A stretch of 64,000 bases of DNA, taken from NCBI RefSeq assembly GCF_900112705.1, contig NZ_FOMR01000001.1:1-64000 (forward strand), read 5' to 3'. The stretch is from Lentibacillus persicus. Its GTDB lineage: Bacteria > Bacillota > Bacilli > Bacillales > Amphibacillaceae. Below, piece after piece: positions 25,729 to 35,325 of the stretch. Within the stretch, counting starts at the first letter, position 1. Each line of letters begins with the position of its first letter. Both the position numbers and the translations under genes were made by a program. Under the pieces are notes generated by a model. It was not told where the DNA came from, did not search any database, and saw only the letters and a list, made by a program, of their open reading frames with translations.

Positions 25729-26763
25729 GTGTCAAAACAGTTTAATGATACGATTCTAAAAGCATATAAAGGCGAGAAGACTGATTATACGCCTGCATGG
25801 TTTATGCGTCAGGCTGGCAGGTCACAAAAAGAGTACCGGGAGCTGAAAGAAAAGTATTCGCTATTTGAGATTACGCATCAGCCTGAGCTGTGCGCTTATG
25901 TGACACGCCTTCCTGTCGAACAATACGGTGTTGATGCTGCGATTTTATATAAAGATATTATGTCGCCGCTTCCGTCACTTGGTGTTGACGTGGAAATAAA
26001 AAAGGGTGTTGGACCGGTTATTGATAACCCGATTAGAACGTACCAGGACGTCGAAAAGCTTGGGATGATTAATCCTAAAGCAGACGTGCCGTATGTTCTT
26101 GATACGATTCGTCTTTTGACAGAAGAACAGCTTAGTGTACCACTTATTGGATTCAGCGGCGCCCCATTCACACTTGCAAGCTATATGGTTGAAGGCGGTC
26201 CGTCAAAAAATTACAGCAAAACAAAGGCATTGATGTACAGCCAGCCGGATGTCTGGTTTGCTTTAATGGATAAATTGGCTGATATGACGATTGCTTACGT
26301 AAAAGCTCAAATTGACGCCGGAGTGAGCGCTGTACAGGTTTTTGACTCCTGGGTAGGTGCTTTGAGTGCTGAAGATTACCGCTATTATATCAAGCCGGTT
26401 ATGGAGCGAATTTTTTCGGCATTGCAGACGAAAGATGTGCCACTGATTGTTTTCGGTGTCGGTGCACGGCATCTCTTGCCGGAGTGGAATGATTTACCGG
26501 TTGATGTTATCGGCCTTGACTGGCGCACATCGATAACAGAAGCGCGTGAAATGGGGGTTACCAAAGTGCTGCAGGGCAATCTCGACCCGACAGTCCTGCT
26601 TGCAGACTGGGAAACAATCGAAACTAAAACGAAAGCGATTTTGGACGAAAGCAAACAGGATAATAAGCATGTTTTTAACCTTGGTCATGGTGTCACGCCG
26701 GATATTAAGCCGGCGACACTTAAAAAATTGACTGAGCTTATCCAAACTTATTCAAAACGATAA
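25729..26763 (+). CDS. hemE: Uroporphyrinogen decarboxylase
   Basis: A 344-residue cytoplasmic enzyme that removes four carboxyl groups from uroporphyrinogen III to give coproporphyrinogen III. Signatures: [17 protein letters not shown] near the N-terminus and [17 protein letters not shown] in the middle. The GTG start at 25729 follows AGGGTGAAG. First gene of the hemEHY operon; 25 bp separate it from hemH. Confidence 0.96.
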   Translation: MSKQFNDTILKAYKGEKTDYTPAWFMRQAGRSQKEYRELKEKYSLFEITHQPELCAYVTRLPVEQYGVDAAILYKDIMSPLPSLGVDVEIKKGVGPVIDNPIRTYQDVEKLGMINPKADVPYVLDTIRLLTEEQLSVPLIGFSGAPFTLASYMVEGGPSKNYSKTKALMYSQPDVWFALMDKLADMTIAYVKAQIDAGVSAVQVFDSWVGALSAEDYRYYIKPVMERIFSALQTKDVPLIVFGVGARHLLPEWNDLPVDVIGLDWRTSITEAREMGVTKVLQGNLDPTVLLADWETIETKTKAILDESKQDNKHVFNLGHGVTPDIKPATLKKLTELIQTYSKR

Positions 26764-26788
26764 TTTTTAGACTGATGAGGTGTTTCAA

Positions 26789-27727
26789 ATGGGAAAGAAA
26801 AAACTGGGTTTACTGGTCATGGCATATGGCACGCCTTATAAGGAAGAGGACATTGAACCGTACTACACTGATATTCGCCATGGACGAAAACCGTCTGAAG
26901 AAGCATTGCAGGATTTGAAAGACCGTTATAAAGCAATCGGTGGTATATCACCATTAGCCCGGATTACGGAAGAACAGACGAATGCTTTAGAGGAAAAATT
27001 GAATGGGATGCAGGATGACGTTGAATTCAAGGCATACATTGGCTTGAAACATATCCATCCATTCATTGAAGATGCGGTTAAGCAAATGGCTGACGATGGC
27101 ATTGATGAAGCTGTATCCATTGTCTTGGCCCCCCATTATTCAACTTTCAGTGTGAAGTCGTATAATCAGCGTGCCAATGATACAGCGGCCAAATACGGCA
27201 TTTCCATTGAGTCGGTGGAAAGCTGGTACAATGAACCGGGCTTTATCAAATATTGGGCTGATGCGATAAGTGATGTTTATGATGCGTTACCTGAAGCGGA
27301 AAAGGAAAAAGCCGTTCTTGTTGTTTCGGCGCACAGTCTGCCGGAGAAAATTTTGAAAGATGGCGATCCGTATCCAGATCAACTGAAAGAAACAGCCGAA
27401 TTAATTTCAGATCAAACAGGCATTCAAAACTATGCAATCGGTTGGCAAAGTGAAGGTAATACGCCTGATCCATGGCTGGGTCCGGATGTTCAGGATCTAA
27501 CCCGTGATTTGCATGAACAATATGGCTACCGTTCATTCATTTACGCACCGGTTGGTTTTATCGCTGATCACCTTGAAGTGCTCTATGACAATGACTATGA
27601 ATGCAAAGTGGTGTGTGATGAGCTTGGCGCAACTTATCACCGTCCGGAAATGCCAAATGCGCATCCACAGTTTATTGCCACACTTGCTGAGGTGGTCTTG
27701 AATAAAGTGAAGCGTGAAGTACAATGA
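26789..27727 (+). CDS. hemH: Ferrochelatase (coproporphyrin ferrochelatase)
   Basis: Inserts Fe2+ into the porphyrin; in Firmicutes the substrate is coproporphyrin III. 312 residues, with the iron-site His in [11 protein letters not shown] and the Glu of [17 protein letters not shown]. The ATG at 26789 follows GATGAGG (26774-26780); a GTG at 26780 overlaps that site. Overlaps hemY by 4 bp (ATGA), so translation is coupled. Confidence 0.96.
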   Translation: MGKKKLGLLVMAYGTPYKEEDIEPYYTDIRHGRKPSEEALQDLKDRYKAIGGISPLARITEEQTNALEEKLNGMQDDVEFKAYIGLKHIHPFIEDAVKQMADDGIDEAVSIVLAPHYSTFSVKSYNQRANDTAAKYGISIESVESWYNEPGFIKYWADAISDVYDALPEAEKEKAVLVVSAHSLPEKILKDGDPYPDQLKETAELISDQTGIQNYAIGWQSEGNTPDPWLGPDVQDLTRDLHEQYGYRSFIYAPVGFIADHLEVLYDNDYECKVVCDELGATYHRPEMPNAHPQFIATLAEVVLNKVKREVQ

Positions 27728-29130
27728 GTGAGACGAAAAAAATATTAATAGTGGGCGGCGGAATAACAGGTTTATCCGCTGCCTACTATTTGCAGAAAGA
27801 AATAACTGAAAAAGACTTGCCGTATGAGATAAAACTTGTCGAAGCAGGAAACCGGCTGGGCGGTAAAATAAAAACGACCAGGCGCAACGGCTATGTGATT
27901 GAGCAAGGACCTGATTCGTTTTTATCACGTAAAGAGCCCGGCGTTAAGCTGGTGAACGAGTTGGGGTTAAGCGATCAACTTGTGCGTAACGGTACGGGGC
28001 AATCTTATATTTTAGTAAATGGTAAATTGCATAAAATGCCTGCAGGGTCCTATATGGGCATCCCTGTCAGGATGCGGCCATTCTTGTTTTCCGGCATTTT
28101 TTCACCTGCCGGAAAGCTGCGTGCCGGAATGGATTTTGTGAAACCAAGAGGCAAAGCAGGCGACCAGTCACTAGGAAGCTTTTTCCGCCGGCGGTTCGGG
28201 AATGAACTTGTCGAGAACTTGGTAGAACCGCTTTTATCCGGGATTTACGCCGGGGATATTGATAATATGAGCATCAAAGCAACATTTCCTAACTTTTATC
28301 ATTTGGAACAAAAACACCGCAGTTTGATTAAAGGGCTGCAAAAAACGACGCCGAAACCACCGAAACAAAAGAAAACAGGTGCTAAAAAACAAGGTATCTT
28401 TTATTCGTTTGAAAATGGATTGGAAACATTGGTGGAAAAGCTTGAGTCCGTTCTTGGCGATATTGTGTCACTTGGCACAGGGGTGGACCATATCGAAAAG
28501 AAAGAACATGGTTACCACGTGTTATTGAGCGATGGTGACGTATATAAGGCGGATGCAGTTGTGATGGCCACACCACATAACACAGTACCTAAGATCTTCA
28601 GTCAGTACAGCGTCTTTGATGACTTCAACGATATTCCTGCAACCTCTGTGGCCAACGTTGCAATGGCGTTTGATGCCTCAGCCATTAAACAGGATATTGA
28701 TGGAACAGGTTTCGTTGTTTCCCGAAACAGTGACTTTCGAATAACCGCGTGCACGTGGACGCATAAGAAATGGCCGAACGCCGTACCTGAAGGAAAAGCA
28801 CTCGTCCGCTGTTACGTCGGGAAACCGAGTGATCAGGCCGTGGTGGATTTATCGGATAAAGAAATTACGGATATTGTCATGAACGATTTAAACAAGACAA
28901 TGAATATTACTGAGGAACCTGAATTCAGTGTCATCAGCCGCTGGAAAAATGCCATGCCGCAATATACCGTCGGCCATACCGAGCGTATAGCGAATGTCCG
29001 GGAAACAATGGGTCACCAACTTCCAGGCGTATTTCTGGCCGGCAGCTCCTACGAAGGCGTAGGCATTCCTGATTGTATCGGCCAGGGAGAAAAAGCAGTT
29101 AAAGATGTGCTCAAGTATCTACAAGGTTGA
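27724..29130 (+). CDS. hemY: Coproporphyrinogen III oxidase (HemY/CgoX)
   Basis: A 468-residue FAD enzyme, peripheral on the membrane, that oxidises coproporphyrinogen III to coproporphyrin III in the Gram-positive haem route. FAD-binding [13 protein letters not shown] is at residues 11-23, with a second substrate/FAD segment [20 protein letters not shown] and the C-terminal [16 protein letters not shown]. Last gene of the operon, closed by a strong terminator. HemQ, which completes the route, is not in this window. Confidence 0.95.
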   Translation: MSETKKILIVGGGITGLSAAYYLQKEITEKDLPYEIKLVEAGNRLGGKIKTTRRNGYVIEQGPDSFLSRKEPGVKLVNELGLSDQLVRNGTGQSYILVNGKLHKMPAGSYMGIPVRMRPFLFSGIFSPAGKLRAGMDFVKPRGKAGDQSLGSFFRRRFGNELVENLVEPLLSGIYAGDIDNMSIKATFPNFYHLEQKHRSLIKGLQKTTPKPPKQKKTGAKKQGIFYSFENGLETLVEKLESVLGDIVSLGTGVDHIEKKEHGYHVLLSDGDVYKADAVVMATPHNTVPKIFSQYSVFDDFNDIPATSVANVAMAFDASAIKQDIDGTGFVVSRNSDFRITACTWTHKKWPNAVPEGKALVRCYVGKPSDQAVVDLSDKEITDIVMNDLNKTMNITEEPEFSVISRWKNAMPQYTVGHTERIANVRETMGHQLPGVFLAGSSYEGVGIPDCIGQGEKAVKDVLKYLQG

Positions 29131-29150
29131 TTTTGAACGGGAGACCGGGA

Positions 29151-29188
29151 GACCGGCACCAAATTGTATGTTTGGTGCCGGTCTTTTT
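29151..29188 (+). terminator. Terminator of hemEHY
   Basis: A 13-bp stem GACCGGCACCAAA/TTTGGTGCCGGTC followed by TTTTT. Confidence 0.95.
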
Positions 29189-29214
29189 GCGATTAAAAAA
29201 ATTACAGTGGAACG

Positions 29215-29372
29215 GATATCGACAGAAGGAGCGAAGAATCTTCAGAAGAGAAATTATATCAACGGTAGAATGATAATATCAACAGAAGACCGGGAAAATC
29301 AACAGATGAGCGATAATATCACCAGAAGAAAAAATTTATCTGCAGAAGATAGGCTATATCACTAGAAGAATA
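29215..29372 (+). repeat. 20-bp-period array III (eight units)
   Basis: Units begin at 29221, 29241, 29261, 29281, 29301, 29321, 29341 and 29361: GACAGAAGGA, TTCAGAAGAG, AACGGTAGAA, AACAGAAGAC, AACAGATGAG, ACCAGAAGAA, TGCAGAAGAT and ACTAGAAGAA, most preceded by (T)ATC. It is collinear with array IV at 30555. Its last unit contains the stop codon of the NERD gene. Confidence 0.9.
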
Positions 29373-30411
29373 GTGGCCCTTCAAAAATTGAACTATTAAT
29401 ATGTGGAAATGAGGAATTTTGTGGAAAATCACTCATATACGGCGCGTAGTATTTCCTTCCTTTATTCCGTCCATCGTGTTGAAGATGCATGCTGTTTAAA
29501 AGGGTGTGAGCCGTTCTTGGTGAATCAATCTGCAGTATTTCCCGGCATTCTTTATTTGTGATTGTAGGTCCATGAAGAAGAAAATAGTCTAATATAACCC
29601 TTTGATGAGCTTTAAAGGATGTTGAATAACAATTTGGGCATTGCCATTTTTTATATAATCGCTTCATAGGGTAATGCTGGCATCTCTCACAAGGTATCCC
29701 TTTTATCAAATGTCGTTCAGTTAAATGATGCTTCTGCAATAAGTCTGTCCGAAGTGCAGTATCTTCGTGCAATAACGTTTTGCACAGATTTCTCAAATCC
29801 GCTTTTGTAAATTGTTCCTCTGTAAAGTTATTGTTCAATCGATCCAAGTGCTGGTGCAAACTTTCATTGTGAATTATTTTCTTATAAACATCTGGATCCT
29901 CCCTGACGTTCTCAATAATCGTTGAGGGAAAAGCAACCACTACAAGGGTTTCAATCGGAATATTATATTTTGCCTTATTTTCCATCCAGCTGACTAGATG
30001 TGCTTTTTGGGCTTCAGCCTGAAGTATCGGATCTTTAAAAGACTTCGTTTCGCCGTTAATTTCTTGTGTTAGTTGCTGCTGTTTGGAATCATACTTAAAT
30101 GTTCCTTTTTTATTTTTAATTTCGAGAATGCAGATGAATTTTTTTGTCAGGAGGAGCGTGTCTATTTGAAAATGAAACGGAGGGTTTGCCAACCGGAGAC
30201 CTTGAAAAATGAAGAGATTTTTATGTGGGTAAGTAGAAAGTTTGTAGTCAACGTTTCTTTCGCCGTCATAACCGGCTTTTTCCCGTTTGTATGCTGAAAC
30301 TATGGAATCGTTTAGCCAATATTCTTTTAAAATGCGCCGGAACATTGCCTCATAAGCTAACAATTTATGCGTCTTTGTTCTGTATTTAACTGTTATGGAA
30401 TTCAAAGTCAA
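29362..30411 (-). CDS. NERD-domain protein with C-terminal zinc ribbon
   Basis: A 349-residue predicted nuclease-related protein. The NERD domain (about residues 45-165) has the restriction-like pattern GYDGE (Glu51), FQIDTLLLTKK (Asp84) and CILEIKNKKG (Glu97-x-Lys99). A zinc ribbon with Cys241/244 and Cys258/261 and a helical tail follow. ATG at 30411 follows AAAGGAGTG. The gene sits between two collinear repeat arrays in direct orientation and is absent from this place in B. subtilis, so it is likely an accessory insertion. NERD proteins are suspected DNA-processing enzymes; the role here is unknown. Confidence 0.83.
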   Translation of the reverse strand: MTLNSITVKYRTKTHKLLAYEAMFRRILKEYWLNDSIVSAYKREKAGYDGERNVDYKLSTYPHKNLFIFQGLRLANPPFHFQIDTLLLTKKFICILEIKNKKGTFKYDSKQQQLTQEINGETKSFKDPILQAEAQKAHLVSWMENKAKYNIPIETLVVVAFPSTIIENVREDPDVYKKIIHNESLHQHLDRLNNNFTEEQFTKADLRNLCKTLLHEDTALRTDLLQKHHLTERHLIKGIPCERCQHYPMKRLYKKWQCPNCYSTSFKAHQRVILDYFLLHGPTITNKECREILQIDSPRTAHTLLNSMHLQHDGRNKGRKYYAPYMSDFPQNSSFPHINSSIFEGPLFF

Positions 30412-30554
30412 ATCACTCCTTTTTGTGAATAGCTATATATTCGACAAAAAAGGATAATTTCCTGCTTTAAGAAGTCAATTTTTTTGTGACAAAATAGCAC
30501 GATTACAATAAAATGCTACTCGAAAAGAAAGCATTAGCAGAACTTTTAAATAGA

Positions 30555-30730
30555 ACACCAGCAGAAAATGACCAGAATCTGCAGAAGAGAACATAAATCA
30601 ACAGAAGAATGAGAATATCAACAGAAGACCGGGGAAATCAACAGATGAGCAAATATATCAACAGAAGAAAAAATTTATCTGCAGAAGACTAACGATATCG
30701 ACAGAATAAAGGGAATATCAACAGAAGCAT
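30555..30730 (+). repeat. 20-bp-period array IV (nine units)
   Basis: Units begin at 30560, 30580, 30600, 30620, 30640, 30660, 30680, 30700 and 30720, with an exact 20-bp period and core ATCAACAGAAGA. Units 3-7 match units 3-7 of array III even in the normally variable hexamer (for example GACCGGG, GATGAGC and GAAGAAAAAATTTATC). Confidence 0.9.
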
Positions 30731-30746
30731 CACCGTCCTATCTAAT

Positions 30747-30779
30747 ATAAAAAAGTGCCCCGGCCAGGACCGGGGCACA
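30747..30779 (-). terminator. Terminator of pepF
   Basis: GTGCCCCGG/CCGGGGCAC, followed on the minus strand by TTTTTT. Confidence 0.92.
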
Positions 30780-30785
30780 GACTTT

Positions 30786-32597
30786 CTATGCATAGCTTTC
30801 TTCCAGTTCATCGACGAGTTTGCCTACATAAGCGACGGCTTCTCTGATTGCTTCGGGGTTGGACATGTCCACACCGGCTTTTTGGGCCAACTCAAGTGGT
30901 TTCATCGTTCCACCCGCTTTCAATACAGCCAGCCAGCGGTCGACAGCAGGCTTGCCTTCTTCCCGGATTTTCCCGGCGACGGCTGTGGAAATCGTCAGGC
31001 CGGCTGAATAAGTGTATGGGTAAAGCCCCATATAGTAGTGCGGCTGGCGCATCCACGTCAGGCCGGCGCCTTCATCAATTTCCACTGCATCTCCCCAAAA
31101 GTTTTGCAATGTTTCGCTTTTCTGCCCGGTTAGGACGTCTTCTGTCAGCGGCGTGCCAGACTCAGCCAATGAATAGACTCTGCGCTGGAATTCACCTTCA
31201 AGTAAATGCGTCACAAAGTTATGATAATACGTTTCAAGAAGCTGTGTGATAACCCAACGTTTCATTCGTTTATCATCTGTGTTGGCAATCATATAGTCTG
31301 CGAGCAGCAATTCGTTCAGTGTTGAAGGGGCTTCAACAAAGTAGGTTGATGGTTCAGTGTTAACCAGTGACTGGTTCTCACCGGCGAGATAGAAATGGCC
31401 TGCGTGTCCCAGCTCATGGGCCAGTACAAACGCACCACGCATTGTGTCTGTCCATGTGATTAAAATATACGGATGAACTCCATATGGTGAAGCACAAAAG
31501 GCGCCTGACTGTTTTCCTATGTTATCAGCCCGGTCCACCCAGCGTTCATTGATACCTTTGCGTATAATTTCACTATATTCAGGTCCCATCACCGCAAGTG
31601 CCTGTTGTATTGTGTCGGTTGCTTCCTCAAATGTTGTGGAAGGATTGAATGCCGGATCAAGCGGCGCTTTTAAATCATAGAAATGCATTTTTTCAAGGCC
31701 AAGTTTTTCTTGCTTGAGCTTGGCAAACCGGCGCATGTGCGGTGCGAGTTCCTCCTGTACGATATCAAGCTGATTATGATACATTTGTTTGGTTACCTGC
31801 TGTGAATGCAGCAGCATATCAGTCACGGAGTCGTACGAACGAAGCCGCGACATTGTGACCTGTTTGGTTACTTCAGTACTGTATGCAACGGCATACGTAT
31901 TTTTATAGTGATTTAACGTTTTTGTAAATGATTCAAAAGCCTGTTTGCGGATAACAGCATCCGGGGAAGTTTCATAGCTGTCTTCGTAAAGGGCTGCTGA
32001 CATGGGGAGTTCTGTTCCGCTTTCATCTGCTATTGCATCAAATGCCAGATCGGATGATTTGCTTCGTTCATAAATCATAAAAGGCGCGTTATGTACATCG
32101 CTGAGTGCAGCCAGCGTTTCTTCGGTTTCCGGTGCCAATACAAATGGTTTCTTCTCGAGAATATCTTCAAGCAGTTTTCGGTACGTTTCCAGTTCGGGTT
32201 CTTCTTCGACAAGCGGTTCTAAATGGTCAGCCTGCAGTTCGAGAAGTTCGTTTTCAACGAATGCAAGTTTAGCGCCAAGATCTGCGAGAACAGAAGCTGT
32301 GCGGGCTGAATCCGCTTGATTTTGCGGGTCTGAACCATCTGTGCTTGATTTTAATTCCGCATATGTTGAAACACGAATCAGACGGTCTTGGAAACGTTCA
32401 TAAGCCTTCAGACCGTTTAACAGGTTTTCGACATTTGCTGTGAGACGTCCTTTATATTGTGTCACGTCACTCACATTAGCTTGGATAGCGTTTAATTCCC
32501 GCTCCCATTCGTCCCGTGAAGCGAATAAATCAGTCAAATCCCACGTTTTGTCTTCGGCCACTTCAGAACGTTCGAACCGTTTCATTTCATGTGTCAT
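30786..32597 (-). CDS. pepF: Oligoendopeptidase F
   Basis: A 603-residue cytoplasmic zinc metallopeptidase (M3B) that cleaves short peptides. The zinc motif HELGHAGHF (HExxH) is near residue 385, with the downstream Glu of APSTLNELLLADYMI as third ligand. Full family length. The ATG at 32597 lies 7 nt after AAAAGGA; a 6-residue extension to 32615 would include that site. Single gene with its own terminator. Confidence 0.95.
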   Translation of the reverse strand: MTHEMKRFERSEVAEDKTWDLTDLFASRDEWERELNAIQANVSDVTQYKGRLTANVENLLNGLKAYERFQDRLIRVSTYAELKSSTDGSDPQNQADSARTASVLADLGAKLAFVENELLELQADHLEPLVEEEPELETYRKLLEDILEKKPFVLAPETEETLAALSDVHNAPFMIYERSKSSDLAFDAIADESGTELPMSAALYEDSYETSPDAVIRKQAFESFTKTLNHYKNTYAVAYSTEVTKQVTMSRLRSYDSVTDMLLHSQQVTKQMYHNQLDIVQEELAPHMRRFAKLKQEKLGLEKMHFYDLKAPLDPAFNPSTTFEEATDTIQQALAVMGPEYSEIIRKGINERWVDRADNIGKQSGAFCASPYGVHPYILITWTDTMRGAFVLAHELGHAGHFYLAGENQSLVNTEPSTYFVEAPSTLNELLLADYMIANTDDKRMKRWVITQLLETYYHNFVTHLLEGEFQRRVYSLAESGTPLTEDVLTGQKSETLQNFWGDAVEIDEGAGLTWMRQPHYYMGLYPYTYSAGLTISTAVAGKIREEGKPAVDRWLAVLKAGGTMKPLELAQKAGVDMSNPEAIREAVAYVGKLVDELEESYA

Positions 32598-32634
32598 CGT
32601 ATCAGTCCTTTTCATCCAATTCTTACTAAAGTAT

Positions 32635-32961
32635 AAAGTAAAACTTCATTCAGTGGAAGGGTTTTATTCCACTGAATGTTAGTTGACCTTATCAGACATT
32701 TAGGGCCAGTTAACCGCCGTATTCTGGCGGATTAGTGGCCATTATATGGGTGGAAAAGTAAAACTTCATTCAGTGGAAGGGGTTTGTTCCACTGATGAAG
32801 AGGAACAAAGGCTAAGTTCGCAACATCGTGTTGCAACGCCTTTGTGACCTGCATCGTGCAGGCCCGAACTTATCAGACATTTAGGGCCAGTTAACCGCCG
32901 TATTTTGGCGGGTTAGTGGCCATTATATGGGTGGAAAAGTAAAACTTCATTCAGTGGAAGG
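32635..32961. repeat. Tandemly duplicated hairpin element (two copies plus a truncated third)
   Basis: Copy 1 (32635-32754, 120 bp) and copy 2 (32755-32935, 181 bp) both begin AAAGTAAAACTTCATTCAG and end CATTATATGGGTGGAA; a third copy stops after 25 bp. Each copy has hairpin A (TCAGTGGAA/TTCCACTGA, 32650-32675) and hairpin B (GGCCAGTTAACCGCC/GGCGGATTAGTGGCC, 32704-32740). Copy 2 carries an insertion at about 32795-32871 that could fold into a three-way junction. Confidence 0.88.
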
Positions 32962-32999
32962 AATTCATATTTGGGCGTCGGGCAAGATAACGTATAGCA

Positions 33000-33033
33000 T
33001 AAAAAAAGATACAGCTGTATGAGTAGCTGTATC
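33000..33033 (-). terminator. Terminator of yhfH
   Basis: GATACAGCT/AGCTGTATC followed on the minus strand by TTTTTTT. Confidence 0.88.
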
Positions 33034-33085
33034 AGTGGAAAAAAAGTATATTATTCATCTACAATGAACTTAGGCTCAAAGCAAG

Positions 33086-33214
33086 TTATCTTGCAGGAGT
33101 GTCGCATTCGTCACACAGATTGCCGTAACAATCCGCTTTTTCTATCATGTCGTGACCGCAATTGCGGCATTTTTTTCTAGGCAGATTACGGAAAAACTCA
33201 ACAACGTTCATCAT
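33086..33214 (-). CDS. yhfH: YhfH-family zinc-ribbon miniprotein
   Basis: A 42-residue protein beginning MMNVVEFFRNLPRKKC, with two CxxC pairs (CRNC, CDEC) that could bind zinc. Sequence and position next to yhfI match the YhfH family of Bacillaceae. Start: ATG at 33214 after AAAGGGGATG. A promoter candidate and its own terminator frame it. Function unknown. Confidence 0.85.
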   Translation of the reverse strand: MMNVVEFFRNLPRKKCRNCGHDMIEKADCYGNLCDECDTPAR

Positions 33215-33244
33215 ATATAACATCCCCTTTGTTGTGTTAAAACT

Positions 33245-33274
33245 ATTGTATTATAACAGTATGTGTGTTGTCAA
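33245..33274 (-). promoter_or_regulatory. Candidate promoter of yhfH
   Basis: On the minus strand TTGACA (33274-33269) and TACAAT (33250-33245) are spaced 18 bp. The region between the divergent yhfH and yhfI also has TGTTGT and ACAACA in inverted orientation (33266-33289), a possible operator. Confidence 0.5.
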
Positions 33275-33315
33275 TACTGTGTTACAACAAATTTTAAATT
33301 CGAGGTGAAAAATTT

Positions 33316-34050
33316 ATGAAGCTGACGATTATTGGGTATTGGGGTGGCTATCCAGCCCCGGGTGGCGCTACTTCAGCGTATTTATTGGAACAGGATGATT
33401 TTACACTGTTAATTGATGCGGGAAGCGGGGCGTTATCCAAACTCCAGCATACGAAACACGTCATGGATCTTGATGCGGTCATCCTGTCGCATTATCACAA
33501 CGATCATGTAGCCGATATTGGTGTGCTTCAATATGCATGGCTCGTTCAGTCTTATATTCGTGAAAGGAATGAAATTTTGCCGATATACGGGCATACAGAA
33601 GACGAAGAAGGCTTTAAAGCATTGACACACAAAAATACAGAAGGCATACCTTATGATCCGGATGCTGCACTGGAAGTCGGCCCGTTTACCATTACGTTTT
33701 TGCGGACGGAGCATCCGGTGCCGTGCTTTGGCATGCGGATTACAGATGGCGAAACAGTTCTTGTCTATACGGCGGATACAGCTTTTAAGGAAGAATGGTA
33801 TGATTTTGCAAGAGACGCTGACTTTCTCATAACGGACTGTAATTTTTATGAGCATCAGGATGGCTCCGGCACCGGGCATATGACGAGTAAAGAGGGTGCT
33901 ATGATTGCGGAGGAGGCAAACGCTGGAAAGCTTATTCTGAGTCATCTGCCGCAATATGGAGACAATCGAAATCTGGTTAAAGAAGCAAAACAATATTTCT
34001 CCGGAAGTATTCAGTTGGCAGCCGAAGATCTCGTGTGGGAAAAGTCATAA
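33316..34050 (+). CDS. yhfI: Metallo-beta-lactamase-fold hydrolase
   Basis: A 244-residue MBL-fold protein. Metal ligands in SHYHNDHVAD, the His of TEHPVPCFGM, the Asp of VYTADTAF and the C-terminal His of LILSHLPQY. It resembles RNase Z-like and phosphodiesterase members of the superfamily; the substrate is unknown. ATG at 33316 follows GAGGTG. Divergent from yhfH, upstream of lplJ as in B. subtilis. Confidence 0.9.
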   Translation: MKLTIIGYWGGYPAPGGATSAYLLEQDDFTLLIDAGSGALSKLQHTKHVMDLDAVILSHYHNDHVADIGVLQYAWLVQSYIRERNEILPIYGHTEDEEGFKALTHKNTEGIPYDPDAALEVGPFTITFLRTEHPVPCFGMRITDGETVLVYTADTAFKEEWYDFARDADFLITDCNFYEHQDGSGTGHMTSKEGAMIAEEANAGKLILSHLPQYGDNRNLVKEAKQYFSGSIQLAAEDLVWEKS

Positions 34051-34121
34051 ATTTTGCCTGGGATCGCCATTTTTATTAAACTGTTAACTAGGACGTTAGA
34101 ATGACAAGGGAGGAACAAAAC

Positions 34122-35117
34122 GTGAAATTTATTGATAACCAAGGTATCACCGACCCGACTATAAACTTGGCCATAGAGGAATTTATCCTGCAGAATTTTG
34201 GGGAACAAGATACATATTTATTATTCTATATCAATAAGCCCTCAATTATTGTCGGAAGAAATCAGAACTCAGTGGAAGAGATTAATACCGACTATGTCGA
34301 TAAAAATGGTATTAAAGTTGTCCGCAGGCTGTCCGGAGGCGGAGCAGTCTACCATGATGAGCAAAACCTTAATTTCAGCTTTATTACAAAAGATGATGGG
34401 GAAAGCTTTCAGGATTTTGCAAAATTCACCCAGCCGATTGTTGATGCGTTGAACAAAGTAGGTGTGCCCGCCGAAATGAAAGGCCGTAATGATCTGGCTG
34501 TAGAAGGCCGTAAAATCTCCGGCAATGCCATGTTCTCAACACGAGGCCGGATGTTCAGTCATGGCACATTGATGCTTGATTCAGAAATTGAAAATGTTGT
34601 TTCAGCATTGAATGTCAACAAAGAAAAAATTGAATCAAAAGGGATCAAATCGATACGCAGCCGTGTGGCCAACATTTCGGAATACCTTAATGAAAAGATT
34701 TCGATGGATGCGTTCAAAGAAATGATCCTGAAACATGTATTTGATGTGGAAGATGTTAACGATGTGCCCGAGTATAAGCTCACTGAAGCCGATTGGGAAG
34801 AAATTTATAAAATCTCAGAAAACAGGTATCAAAAATGGGAGTGGAACTTTGGCAAGTCCCCTAAATTTAATGTGCAAGAGTCACATAAATTTGATGCAGG
34901 ACTTGTTGACGTGCGGCTCGATGTTAAAAATGGCATCATTGAAAACTGCAAAATCTACGGTGACTTTTTCGGACTTGGAGAGATCAGTGACCTGGAAAAT
35001 GCATTGACAGGTGTACGCCATGAACGTCAGGCGATTCAGGAAGCACTGGCTGATGTTGATGTCCCGCATTACCTCGGTAAAATTCCAAAAGAAGAATTTA
35101 TGAAAATGCTGTATTAA
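34122..35117 (+). CDS. lplJ: Lipoate-protein ligase
   Basis: A 331-residue cytoplasmic enzyme that activates free lipoate with ATP and attaches it to acceptor lysines, here most likely GcvH and the E2 subunits. Lipoate-binding motif RRLSGGGAVYHDEQNLNFSF and catalytic-Lys region EGRKISGNAM. GTG at 34122 lies 8 nt after GGGAGG and gives the same length as B. subtilis LplJ; the ATG at 34101 is too far upstream. Ends with a strong terminator. Confidence 0.95.
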   Translation: MKFIDNQGITDPTINLAIEEFILQNFGEQDTYLLFYINKPSIIVGRNQNSVEEINTDYVDKNGIKVVRRLSGGGAVYHDEQNLNFSFITKDDGESFQDFAKFTQPIVDALNKVGVPAEMKGRNDLAVEGRKISGNAMFSTRGRMFSHGTLMLDSEIENVVSALNVNKEKIESKGIKSIRSRVANISEYLNEKISMDAFKEMILKHVFDVEDVNDVPEYKLTEADWEEIYKISENRYQKWEWNFGKSPKFNVQESHKFDAGLVDVRLDVKNGIIENCKIYGDFFGLGEISDLENALTGVRHERQAIQEALADVDVPHYLGKIPKEEFMKMLY

Positions 35118-35136
35118 TACAGATGAATTTTTATTA

Positions 35137-35168
35137 AGCAGTCCAACACAAAATGGACTGCTTTTTTT
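35137..35168 (+). terminator. Terminator of lplJ
   Basis: AGCAGTCCA/TGGACTGCT followed by TTTTTT. Confidence 0.92.
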
Positions 35169-35232
35169 CTTGGGAAGATATCTTACACAGTTGTGGCACC
35201 TTTTAATCTTGTCAAACCCGTAAAATTAAGAA

Positions 35233-35245
35233 AAAATTGAATTTT
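35233..35245 (+). promoter_or_regulatory. ComK-type AT-box upstream of comK
   Basis: AAAA-TTGAA-TTTT fits the AAAA-N5-TTTT half of a ComK box. A second correctly spaced AT-box is not clear. Autoregulation by ComK is the known behaviour in B. subtilis. Confidence 0.5.
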
Positions 35246-35325
35246 CTATTGTCTTTTGCATTTCTTATTGGTAAATTATAGATACGCCTCTTTCTTTTCA
35301 TGTTTACATGAAAGGATGAAAGATT

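Larger units (their letters stand above)
30412..30785. other. Interval between the NERD gene and pepF
   Basis: Contains the NERD promoter region (30412-30540, AT-rich, no clear hexamers), array IV and the pepF terminator. No gene seen. Confidence 0.6.
32598..33085. other. Gene-free interval between pepF and yhfH
   Basis: Filled by the tandem hairpin element, 40 bp of unremarkable sequence, and the yhfH terminator. The first element copy lies 38 bp upstream of the pepF start, so the pepF promoter must be inside or beyond it. Confidence 0.6.

Noticed and set aside
29105-29365. An 86-codon frame from the hemY end through array III
   Set aside because: Starts inside hemY, crosses its terminator and reads repeat units.
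29215-30730. Arrays III/IV as a CRISPR locus
   Set aside because: Only six variable bases separate cores, repeats are degenerate, and no cas genes are near.
33433-33993. A 186-codon frame antisense to yhfI
   Set aside because: Lies wholly within a well-supported gene, has no ribosome-binding site and no recognisable domain.
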